This document shows positions 7,866 through 15,550 of a stretch of 64,000 nt of DNA, one piece after another; the first letter of the stretch is position 1; each line of letters begins with the position of its first letter. Source of the stretch: Sphaerisporangium melleum. GTDB lineage: Bacteria > Actinomycetota > Actinomycetes > Streptosporangiales > Streptosporangiaceae. The DNA lies in the NCBI RefSeq assembly GCF_014646695.1, contig NZ_BMNT01000038.1:33580-97579 (forward strand). The letters run 5' to 3'. The position numbers and the translations under genes were made by a program. Under the pieces are notes generated by a model that saw only the letters and a program-made list of their open reading frames with translations, was not told the DNA's origin and ran no database searches.

Positions 7866-9238
7866 CCAGGGTGGCGCCACCGGGGCGGGCGGGGAGCGGG
7901 AGGCGGGCGCCGGAGGGACCCGCCAGGCCGTCGCGGGGGAGGTTCGCCGCGCTCCTGGCGGTCCTCGCGGTCGTCCTCGTCCTGGCCTCCTGGCCGGCGC
8001 CCGCGTCGGCCGACCAGGTGCGCGGCAGCCAGCGGCAGGTGCTGCGCACGCTGGACGTCGACGACGCCTGGCGGGTGACCCGCGGGGCGGGCGTGCTGGT
8101 CGCGGTGCTGGACTCCGGCGTCGACCCCCGCCACCACGACCTGCGCGGCTCGGTGCTCACCGGGCCGGACCTCACCAGGGGCGCCAACCCGCGCGGCGTC
8201 GCCCCCCGGCGGCTGCACGGCACGTACATGGCCTCGCTGATCGCCGGCCACGGGCACGGGCCGGGCCGCGCGGACGGCGTGATCGGGGTCGCGCCCGCCG
8301 CCCGCGTGCTGTCCGTGCGGGTCATCCTGGAGGACGACGAGCCGGGCTTCCAGGCGTTCAACTCACAGGCGCGGTTCGAGAACGTCGTGGCGCGCGGCAT
8401 CAGGTACGCCGTCGACCGGGGCGCCAAGGTCATCAACCTGTCGATCTCCAAGGACCGTCCCACCTCGAAGGAGCGCGCGGCGATCCGGTACGCCGTCGCG
8501 AAGGGCGTCGTGCTGGTCGCCGCGGCCGGAAACGAGGGCGCCGGGCGCAGGGACGGCCCGTACTCCTACCCGGCCTCCATTCCCGGAGTGATCTCGGTGG
8601 GCGCGGCCGACCGTGGGCTGCACAAGGCGTCGTTCTCCAACCGCAACTCCATGGTGCTGCTCGCGGCGCCGGGCGTGAACGTGTTCGGGGCCGGGCCGGG
8701 CGACCAGTACTGGGTGGGCAGGGGCACCTCCCAGGCGACCGCGCTGGTCTCCGGGGTCGCCGCGCTGATCAAGTCCAGGTACCCGTCGATGTCGCCCGCG
8801 CTGGTCGCGCAGGCGCTCACCGGCGGCGTGGCCCGCAAACCGCCGCGCGGGTACGACCCTGGGGTGGGCTTCGGCGTGGTGAACGCCGCCCGTGCGCTCG
8901 CCGAGGCGGCCCGGCTCGCCCGCCATCGGCACACGGCCGCCGGTCCCGGCGTCCAGGACGCCGACCTGCCCGTGCCGGCCGGGGCGGTCGCGACCGCGGC
9001 GCCGCTGCCGCCGATACGCGTGGTGCGCCGCGACACGGGCATGGTCACCCTGTACGGCACGGTCGCCCTGGTGGCCGCCGCCGGGGCCGCGGCGGGCCTG
9101 GCGGCGATGGTGCTGCTCGTGCGGAGCCCCGTGCGCGGCAGGCGTGGCGGGCGCGCGAGGCGAACACGACGTGACGTGAGAGAGGCGAGGGGACCGGTGG
9201 CGGCAGGCGCCGACGTAGCATCGAAGTATGTCGCCTGA
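7859..9238 (+). CDS. Mycosin-like S8 serine protease, copy 1
   Basis: 459 residues of a subtilisin-type, membrane-anchored protease resembling the mycosins (MycP) of type VII secretion. The order is: Arg-rich N-terminus, signal peptide (about 35-58, ending ASA), catalytic Asp in VLDSGVD (about 84), His in LHGTYMASLIAG (about 119), oxyanion Asn in AAAGNEG, Ser in GRGTSQATALVSG (about 290), a Pro/Ala linker, a C-terminal transmembrane helix (about 400-425) and a basic cytoplasmic tail. The triad is complete. The GTG start overlaps the partner gene. No ESX components are in the window, so a role outside type VII secretion is possible. Confidence 0.88.
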   Translation: MLTRVAPPGRAGSGRRAPEGPARPSRGRFAALLAVLAVVLVLASWPAPASADQVRGSQRQVLRTLDVDDAWRVTRGAGVLVAVLDSGVDPRHHDLRGSVLTGPDLTRGANPRGVAPRRLHGTYMASLIAGHGHGPGRADGVIGVAPAARVLSVRVILEDDEPGFQAFNSQARFENVVARGIRYAVDRGAKVINLSISKDRPTSKERAAIRYAVAKGVVLVAAAGNEGAGRRDGPYSYPASIPGVISVGAADRGLHKASFSNRNSMVLLAAPGVNVFGAGPGDQYWVGRGTSQATALVSGVAALIKSRYPSMSPALVAQALTGGVARKPPRGYDPGVGFGVVNAARALAEAARLARHRHTAAGPGVQDADLPVPAGAVATAAPLPPIRVVRRDTGMVTLYGTVALVAAAGAAAGLAAMVLLVRSPVRGRRGGRARRTRRDVREARGPVAAGADVASKYVA

Positions 9239-10262
9239 GGAGCCACAGGCGCGGCCGTCGCCGCCCTGGCCCGCGAGTGCCCAAGGCACGAGTGGCGCGC
9301 CCCGGCTCCCGGCGGCCGGCCGCGACCGCGGCGGGGCACGGCCCTGGCCCGTCACAGGCGGCGGCGGACGCCGTCCCTGGGCGCCCGTCGGCGCGGGGAA
9401 GGGCGGGCCGTCGTGGACCCCGGGAGGGGGCGCGGGGAGGGGTTCCGGGGCGGCGGGGGCTGGAGGGCGGCCGTGGAGCGGCGCCCGGGCGCGGGCCGCC
9501 GGGCTGCGGGCGATCCACGAGCGCGAGGAGCTCGAGCGCGGCATACGCTTCCGCACCCTGTTTCTGCTGATCATGGGAACGATCCTCGCCATCGCGGCGG
9601 TCAACGTGCTGATCGGCACGGTCGGCCTGCTGCAGGAGACCCGTTCCCGGCCGCTGACCGTCGCTGAGCGCGCCCGCTACGCCGAGCAGGACATCGCCCG
9701 CCGCTGGCAGGCGTGGCGGGCCGAGGAGGTCTTCCCGGCCGAGGTGGAGTACACCGGCCTGGCCCGGGTGCGGCAGCTCGCCAGGCGCGTGGGCATCGCG
9801 CCCGAGGCGCCCTGCTCGGCGGTGATGGACGCGCCGGTCGCCTCGGTGCTGCGCGAGCACGGCTGCCGCACCGTGCTGCGCGCCACCTACGTGGACCAGA
9901 CCTCGACCTTCGTGATGACCGTGGGGGTGGCCGTGCTGCCTGATGAGGAGACCCGGGTGGACACCGCGGCCGACCTGCCGGTGGACGACCGGGTGGGCGT
10001 CCGCCCCGTGGCCTTCCCCGGCACCGTCGCCGACTCCTTCGGCGCCGCGCAACGCCAGCGCACCGGCTGGACCGCCGCCGGCCCGTACATCGTGTTCTCC
10101 ACGGCGGGGTACGCCGACGGCCGCACCCGTGCCGCCGTCGCCCCGCAGGAGATCCTGCACAGCGAGCTGTGGCCGGCCGCGCAGGGGGTGGCCGGGCAGA
10201 TCGTCCGTGGCCTGGCCGCGCCGCCCGACATCCCCCGGTGCACCCAGGGGAACGTGTGTTGA
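9228..10262 (+). CDS. Membrane-anchored partner protein of mycosin-like protease, copy 2
   Basis: 344 residues. A long Pro/Gly/Ala-rich, presumably disordered cytoplasmic region (about 1-100) precedes a transmembrane helix (about 106-128), then a domain clearly homologous to the copy at 7146-7865. Shared segments are RRWQAW, FPAEVEY, LARRVGI, CRTVLRATYVD, TVADSFGAAQRQ and AGPYIVFSTAGYADGR. The cysteine pattern is the same, including the C-terminal pair (PRC-TQGNVC). The start overlaps the preceding protease gene by 11 nt and the stop overlaps the next protease gene by 7 nt. The cytoplasmic extension is absent from copy 1. Confidence 0.8.
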   Translation: MSPEEPQARPSPPWPASAQGTSGAPRLPAAGRDRGGARPWPVTGGGGRRPWAPVGAGKGGPSWTPGGGAGRGSGAAGAGGRPWSGARARAAGLRAIHEREELERGIRFRTLFLLIMGTILAIAAVNVLIGTVGLLQETRSRPLTVAERARYAEQDIARRWQAWRAEEVFPAEVEYTGLARVRQLARRVGIAPEAPCSAVMDAPVASVLREHGCRTVLRATYVDQTSTFVMTVGVAVLPDEETRVDTAADLPVDDRVGVRPVAFPGTVADSFGAAQRQRTGWTAAGPYIVFSTAGYADGRTRAAVAPQEILHSELWPAAQGVAGQIVRGLAAPPDIPRCTQGNVC

Positions 10263-11437
10263 GGGCGGCCGGCGTGCTCGGCGCGGCGCTCGCGCTCACC
10301 GGGTTGCTCGCCGGGCCTCCCGCGGTGGCGCAGGACGTCCGCGGCCGGCAGCAGTGGGTGCTGGACGCCGTCAAGGCCGAGCAGGCGTGGCGGACCTCCC
10401 GCGGCGCGGGCGTGACCGTCGCGGTGGTCGACAGCGTCGTCGACGAGGCGACCCGCGAGCTGAAGGGCAAGGTCACCGTCGCGCCCGACATGCGTTCCAC
10501 CCTGTTCGACGAGGTCCCGCTCGCGCGTGGCCCGCACGGCACGGCGATGGCCTCGCTGATCGCCGGGTCGGGCAAGGAGGGCGGTCTGATCGGGGTCGCG
10601 CCGGAGTCCCGCATCCTGTCGGTCCCGGTGATCGACGAGAGCGAGCCGGAGGACGACTTCGTCGAGCCCGACGACGGCCTCGGCCCGCCCGCCGAGAGCC
10701 CGCTGTCCCGTGCCCTGCGGTACGCCACCGACCACGGGGCCCAGGTGATCAGCATGTCCCTCGGCGAGTACGCCACGCAGCGCGCCGACCGGCAGGCCGT
10801 GGCGTACGCGCTGGCGCGGGGGGTCGTCCTGGTGGCGGCCGTGGGCAACGACGGCGACTCGGAGTCCGCGCTGCGGCGCGGCACCTCGTTCTGGAGCTTC
10901 CCCGCGGGCTACCCCGGGGTGATCGGCGTCGGCGCGGTGGACAAGAACGGCCGGCCCGCGGCGTTCAGCAGCGACAACCTCTCGGTGCTGGTCGGCGCGC
11001 CCGGCGTCGGGGTGACGGCCGCGGTCCCGGGCGGCGGTTACCAGGAGGTCGAGGGCAGCAGCGCCTCCACGGCGCTGGTGGCCGGAGTGGCCGCCCTGAT
11101 AAAAGCCAGATATCCCCATCTTCCGCCCGAATTGGTGTCCCGCGCCATCTCTTCTACGGCCCGTGGGGGTTCGCCCGCCGGATATGACGACAAGCGGGGT
11201 TTCGGGGTGGTCGACGCCGCCGCCGCGCTGACCCGCGCGGGTGAACTGGTGGCTTATCAAGGCTCGACGGCGGTGCGCGGCGATCTGCATTTCGGAAACG
11301 GCGCGACGGCTCCCGCACCCACGCCGCCCGGCCCGGATCCCCTGCGGCTGTGGGTCTACGGCGCGGGAGTTCTGTTCGGCCTCGTCGCGTTCGGCGCCGC
11401 GGTCATCGTGCTCACCCGGCGGGCGGAACGGCAATGA
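10256..11437 (+). CDS. Mycosin-like S8 serine protease, copy 2
   Basis: 393 residues with signal peptide (about 1-24), catalytic Asp in VAVVDSVVD (about 57), His in PHGTAMASLIAG (about 93), Asn in AAVGNDG, and Ser in EGSSASTALVAG (about 268), followed by a C-terminal transmembrane helix (about 360-385). Two normally invariant positions differ from copy 1: the DSG turn reads DSV, and the GTS turn reads GSS. The triad itself is intact, so activity is probable but specificity may have shifted. Start is GTG at 10256 (TTG at 10259 is an alternative). It is the last of four overlapping genes. Confidence 0.86.
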   Translation: MLRAAGVLGAALALTGLLAGPPAVAQDVRGRQQWVLDAVKAEQAWRTSRGAGVTVAVVDSVVDEATRELKGKVTVAPDMRSTLFDEVPLARGPHGTAMASLIAGSGKEGGLIGVAPESRILSVPVIDESEPEDDFVEPDDGLGPPAESPLSRALRYATDHGAQVISMSLGEYATQRADRQAVAYALARGVVLVAAVGNDGDSESALRRGTSFWSFPAGYPGVIGVGAVDKNGRPAAFSSDNLSVLVGAPGVGVTAAVPGGGYQEVEGSSASTALVAGVAALIKARYPHLPPELVSRAISSTARGGSPAGYDDKRGFGVVDAAAALTRAGELVAYQGSTAVRGDLHFGNGATAPAPTPPGPDPLRLWVYGAGVLFGLVAFGAAVIVLTRRAERQ

Positions 11438-11561
11438 TCACGTCCGGGGCGCGATCAGGGCGCTGTTCGGCGGCCGTTCGGTGGCATTTCGGATGCGGTC
11501 TGACCGTTCTCGCCCTTTTCCGTACCGGTGACCGGTAAAGGTTCGCTAGGGTTTTCTTCTC

Positions 11562-11936
11562 GTGGGATACGAGTTGCGGGTACAACGCGAATCGCCGCTC
11601 GCCTACGCCGAGCTCAGCGCCGTGACGGCGCCGGTGGACACCGGCCTCGAACTGCGCGGGACGCCGGAGGCGGGGCAGGTGTTCGCCCGGCATGGTGAGT
11701 CCGAGCACGCCATCGCCATCTGGCAGGGGCGCCTGTACGGCGAGCCGACCTCCGACTGGCAGGTCGCCCAGCTCGCCCGGCTCGCCGCCATGCTCGGCGG
11801 GCGCCTGGCCGGCGAGGACGGCGAGACGTACGTCATCCGGGACGGCATCGTCGAGCAGGTGAGCGGAGAGACGACCTACGAGTTCGGCAAGCTGGAGGAG
11901 ATCCTCTCCCTCGGCCCCGCACAATGGAGCACATGA
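11562..11936 (+). CDS. Conserved small protein of unknown function
   Basis: A 124-residue soluble protein without recognised motifs; alternating beta and alpha predicted from pattern. It starts at a GTG about 9 nt after a TAGGGT -10-like element (11547-11552), suggesting a leaderless or very short leader transcript. Its TGA overlaps the ATG of the alkyltransferase-like gene (ATGA), so the two are probably co-translated. Function is unknown. Confidence 0.65.
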   Translation: MGYELRVQRESPLAYAELSAVTAPVDTGLELRGTPEAGQVFARHGESEHAIAIWQGRLYGEPTSDWQVAQLARLAAMLGGRLAGEDGETYVIRDGIVEQVSGETTYEFGKLEEILSLGPAQWST

Positions 11937-12238
11937 TCGGTGATCCGACGCCCTTCGCCGAGCGGGTGCTCGACCTGGTCGAGCGCATACCGCACGGCAT
12001 GGTCATGTCCTACGGGGACATCGCCGAGTATCTCGGGGAGGGCGGGCCGCGGCAGGTGGGCCGGGTGATGGCCATCTGGGGCGGAGGTGTTCCCTGGTGG
12101 CGGGTGGTGCGCGCCGACGGCCGCCCGGTGCAGGGCCACGAGAGTCCGTGCCTGGCGCACTGGCGCGAGGAGCGCACCCCGATGCGCGGGGAAAGAGCCG
12201 ATATGCGGCACGCCCGGTGGCAGGGAGATCATCAGTGA
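11933..12238 (+). CDS. Alkyltransferase-like protein (ATL), MGMT-fold DNA damage sensor
   Basis: A 101-residue protein equal to the C-terminal DNA-binding domain of O6-methylguanine-DNA methyltransferase. It has PFAERVLDLVERIPHG, the helix-turn-helix SYGDIAEYLGEGGPRQVGRVM and the active-site loop, which reads VPWWRVV. The usual alkyl-acceptor Cys (PCHRV) is Trp, so it cannot accept alkyl groups. ATL proteins instead bind bulky O6-alkylguanines and hand them to nucleotide excision repair. The ATG at 11933 overlaps the upstream stop; ATG at 11924 is an alternative. Mycobacterium tuberculosis has an ATL homologue (Rv3204) in the same neighbourhood. Confidence 0.88.
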   Translation: MIGDPTPFAERVLDLVERIPHGMVMSYGDIAEYLGEGGPRQVGRVMAIWGGGVPWWRVVRADGRPVQGHESPCLAHWREERTPMRGERADMRHARWQGDHQ

Positions 12239-12309
12239 TTTCCCAGTAACTGCTATTACCATTCCAGAAACGCCCCTTGCGGTGAGACTGGAAAGGCGGT
12301 GCCTCCCCG

Positions 12310-15282
12310 ATGGCCACCGGTGCCCCGCCCGCACCCAGCGGTGACATCGTCGCCGACCGGTTGCGAGCCGCCCAGGACCTCTACGACAGGGGAGATCCGC
12401 TCGACGCCGTGATCGCGGCGGTCCACGCCGAGGGCCTCACCCGCGCCGAGCGCCGCAGGCTGCACTACGAGGCGCTCAACGGCCCCCTCGGCCTGCGCCT
12501 GGAGACCGCCGCCCGCCGCGACGCCACGCGCCTGCGGCAGGCCATCGACCTGCTGCGCGACTACCTCGACGGGGTGGACGCCTCGGTCAAGCGCCGGCTG
12601 CCGGTCGCCCGCCGCCTCGCCTGCCACCTCATCGAGCACCGCGACCCGCGCGAGCTGGCCGAGGGGGACGAGCTCGCCGGGCTGGTCGCCGCCACCGCCG
12701 AGCCCTCCAAGCGTGTCCGCCGAGGCCTTGCCTGGTACGCCGACCTGCCCGTCAGCGCGCCGCGATCGCTGTTCCGGCTGCGCAGGTCGGACCTGGTCCC
12801 GCTGACCGAGGTCGCCGACGTCTCCTGGCACGAGGGGAGGCTGCGGGTCACCGGGCACGCCTACCTGGTCGGGCTGTCGGTGCGCGGCAGGCGCTTCAAC
12901 CGCGCCACCGTCGTGCTGCGCGGCCCCCGCTGGGTGCCCCCCATCGCCGCCCGCACCCGGCGCGTCTACCGGCCCGAGGCCACCCACGGCGCCGCCGAGC
13001 CCGGCTGCAACTACGACTGGGCCGGCTTCGCCGCCGAGATCCGCCCGTGGTCGCTGCGCTGGCGCGCCGCCATCCGCGCCGTCGTGCACGCCGCCCAGCG
13101 GACGCTGCGCGGCCGGCCTCCGGTCCCCGACACCACCACCTGGCGCGCCGACATCGTGATCTGGAGCCGCGGCGCCCGCGCCACCGGCGCCCTGCGCGGC
13201 CCGGTCATCGGGCGCACCGAGCGGCCGGCCGGGCTGCGGGTCGGCCCCCGATGGTGGGTGCGCCCGGCCTGGACCTCCGACCGGACGTTCCAGGTCGTGC
13301 TCCAGCCCACCCGGGCCGAGCTCACCGGCGTCACCCATGACGGCGACCAGGTGCGGCTCACCGGCTTCCTGCCCGGCACCAACGCCGACAAGGGCCGGGC
13401 ACGACTGGGCGGGCACCGCATGGCCGCCGAGTTCACCCCGGCCGAGGGCGGCACGCGCTTCACCGTCGGCCTGTCGGTCGCCGCGCTCGTGAAGGAACAG
13501 GACGCGCGCAGGCTCTGGGTCGAGCCCAAGGGCGACCCGGCGGCCCCGGTGATGATGGACGACGACACCGAGACGCGCGTCGGCGTCGGCCGCCGTGAGA
13601 TCACCGTGCTGCGCGACCGCCGCGACCGCGTCGTGGTCGCGGCGCACCGCGTCTGGCCGGTCATCACCTCCGCGGGGTGGGGCGACGACGGCGTGCTCAC
13701 CCTGTCGGGCACCTACCACGACACCGAGCCCGGGCAGCGTGACCTCGTGCTGCGCCAGCGCGCCGGGTCGATCTACCGCGTGCCGCTGACCCGCTCGGGC
13801 GAGCGGTTCACCGTCCGCCTCTCCCCGGACGCCATGCCGAGGTACGCCGGCACGGTGGCGCTGGCCTCGGGCACCTGGAGCCTGTCGGTCGCGGGCGGCA
13901 AGGGCACCACGGCGCCGCTGCGGGTCGACCACCGCCTGCTCGACACCCTCGACGAGGGAGTGCACATCATCGGCGGACGCGAGTACCGCCTGGTGGCCAC
14001 CCGCTTCGACGCGCCCGTCCTGATCGCCGCGGAGCGCCGTCCGGACGACGAGAAGGGCGCGAGCGGGCTGTGGTCGCTGCGCAGGGTCCACTACCCCGGC
14101 GAGCGGCGCCGCGAGCTGCGCGAGGCGACCGTGTACATCTCCTTCGACGGGCGGTCCTACTCCGACAACGCCCGCGCCGTCTACGAGGAGCGGCTGCGCC
14201 GCGGGGACGACCGCGAGCACATCTGGGTGGTCAAGGACGGCTCGTTCGTCCCGCCCGACTCGGCGGCGCTCGGCCTCGGCCCGGGCATCACGCCGACCAT
14301 CGTGCGCGAGGGCAGCCGCGAGCACTACACCGCGCTGGCCCGCTCGCGGCACATCATCACCAACACCCTGCTCCCGCAGTGGTTCCACGCCCGTGAGGAC
14401 CAGATCTGCGTGCAGACCTGGCACGGCAGCCCGGTCAAGCGGGTCGGCGGCGACCAGCGTCACATGGCCCGCGAGCCCAGGCCGCCCGCCTGGTACCGCC
14501 AGGCCGCCGAGGTGGCCAACTGGGACCTGCTGGTCACCCAGAGCCCGTGGGCGTCGGAGGTGCTGCGCCGGGCCTTCGGGTACGGCGGGGAGACCCTGGA
14601 GTCGGGGCTGCCGCGCAACGACGTGCTGTCCTCGCCCGACCGCGCCGAGCTCGCCGCCGCCGTGCGGCGCGGCCTCGGCATCCCGGCCGGCAGGCGGGTG
14701 GTGCTCTACGCGCCGACCTGGCGCGACCACGACCGCAGGAACTCCTCGGTGCGGCTCGACCTCGCCGAGGCCAGGCGGGTGCTCGGCCGCGACCACGTGC
14801 TGCTGGTGCGCGGCCACATGATGCAGGCGCCGCCGGTCGCCGCCGGCCTGCTGGTCCCCGGCCCCACCTCGCTGGTGCGGCCGGGGCCGATGACCCGTGA
14901 GTACCCCTTCGCCATCGACGTGACCGCCTATCCCGACATGGCCGACCTGCTGCTGATCGCCGACGTGCTGATCACCGACTACTCCTCGTCCATGTTCGAC
15001 TTCGCCGCCACCCGCCGTCCGATGATCTTCTTCGGCTACGACCTGGAGCGTTACCGCAACTCCCGCGGCCTCTACTTCGACCTGCGCACCCAGGCCCCCG
15101 GCCCGCTGCTCACCGATGGCGCCGACGTCATCGAGGCGGTCCGCCTGATCGACGCCCTCTCCGGCGACTACACCGGCCGCTACGACGACTTCGTCCGCAC
15201 CTACGCTCCCCGCGACGACGGCAAGGCCACCCCCCGCCTCGTCGACCACGTCTTCACCGGGGCCATCGACGCCCGCCGCTGA
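12310..15282 (+). CDS. CDP-glycerol glycerophosphotransferase family protein (TagF-like)
   Basis: 990 residues. The C-terminal 400 residues carry the CDP-glycerol:poly(glycerophosphate) glycerophosphotransferase domain, with QTWHGSPVKRVGGD, YAPTWRD, DVTAYPDMADLLLIADVLITDYSSSMFDFA and RPMIFFGYDLERY. The N-terminal 590 residues form an Arg/Ala-rich helical segment followed by repeated beta-rich modules, typical of large actinobacterial TagF-like enzymes. The enzyme polymerises or decorates glycerol- or polyol-phosphate teichoic acid on the inner face of the membrane. No other teichoic acid genes are adjacent. The ATG is 9 bp after AAAGGCGG. It is monocistronic. Confidence 0.92.
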   Translation: MATGAPPAPSGDIVADRLRAAQDLYDRGDPLDAVIAAVHAEGLTRAERRRLHYEALNGPLGLRLETAARRDATRLRQAIDLLRDYLDGVDASVKRRLPVARRLACHLIEHRDPRELAEGDELAGLVAATAEPSKRVRRGLAWYADLPVSAPRSLFRLRRSDLVPLTEVADVSWHEGRLRVTGHAYLVGLSVRGRRFNRATVVLRGPRWVPPIAARTRRVYRPEATHGAAEPGCNYDWAGFAAEIRPWSLRWRAAIRAVVHAAQRTLRGRPPVPDTTTWRADIVIWSRGARATGALRGPVIGRTERPAGLRVGPRWWVRPAWTSDRTFQVVLQPTRAELTGVTHDGDQVRLTGFLPGTNADKGRARLGGHRMAAEFTPAEGGTRFTVGLSVAALVKEQDARRLWVEPKGDPAAPVMMDDDTETRVGVGRREITVLRDRRDRVVVAAHRVWPVITSAGWGDDGVLTLSGTYHDTEPGQRDLVLRQRAGSIYRVPLTRSGERFTVRLSPDAMPRYAGTVALASGTWSLSVAGGKGTTAPLRVDHRLLDTLDEGVHIIGGREYRLVATRFDAPVLIAAERRPDDEKGASGLWSLRRVHYPGERRRELREATVYISFDGRSYSDNARAVYEERLRRGDDREHIWVVKDGSFVPPDSAALGLGPGITPTIVREGSREHYTALARSRHIITNTLLPQWFHAREDQICVQTWHGSPVKRVGGDQRHMAREPRPPAWYRQAAEVANWDLLVTQSPWASEVLRRAFGYGGETLESGLPRNDVLSSPDRAELAAAVRRGLGIPAGRRVVLYAPTWRDHDRRNSSVRLDLAEARRVLGRDHVLLVRGHMMQAPPVAAGLLVPGPTSLVRPGPMTREYPFAIDVTAYPDMADLLLIADVLITDYSSSMFDFAATRRPMIFFGYDLERYRNSRGLYFDLRTQAPGPLLTDGADVIEAVRLIDALSGDYTGRYDDFVRTYAPRDDGKATPRLVDHVFTGAIDARR

Positions 15283-15550
15283 GTTCCCGCCTCCGCGGGC
15301 ATCACGGGGTCCGTGCGCGCCGGTTCACCCGGCCTCCGGAGCCGAAGCGTGCTCCAGCCGCCGGACGGTGGTTCGCCGGGCTTTGAGGTGCTGTGCGGAG
15401 CCCGGTCTGGTCCCCTACATGCACTTACGTCACGAACGGCGGACTTGACCGCATACGCAACACGCCCGTTACGCCCAAGGGTTGACCTTGACGGACCGTC
15501 CGTGGATAACTGACGCGGGGGGTCATGTAACCCGTACCTTGGAGCGGTCG

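Noticed and set aside
12256..15249. Nearly 1000-codon open frame antisense to the CDP-glycerol transferase gene
   Set aside because: It is a GC-bias shadow frame: His/Arg/Gly-rich without motifs, and it covers the whole of a well-supported gene.
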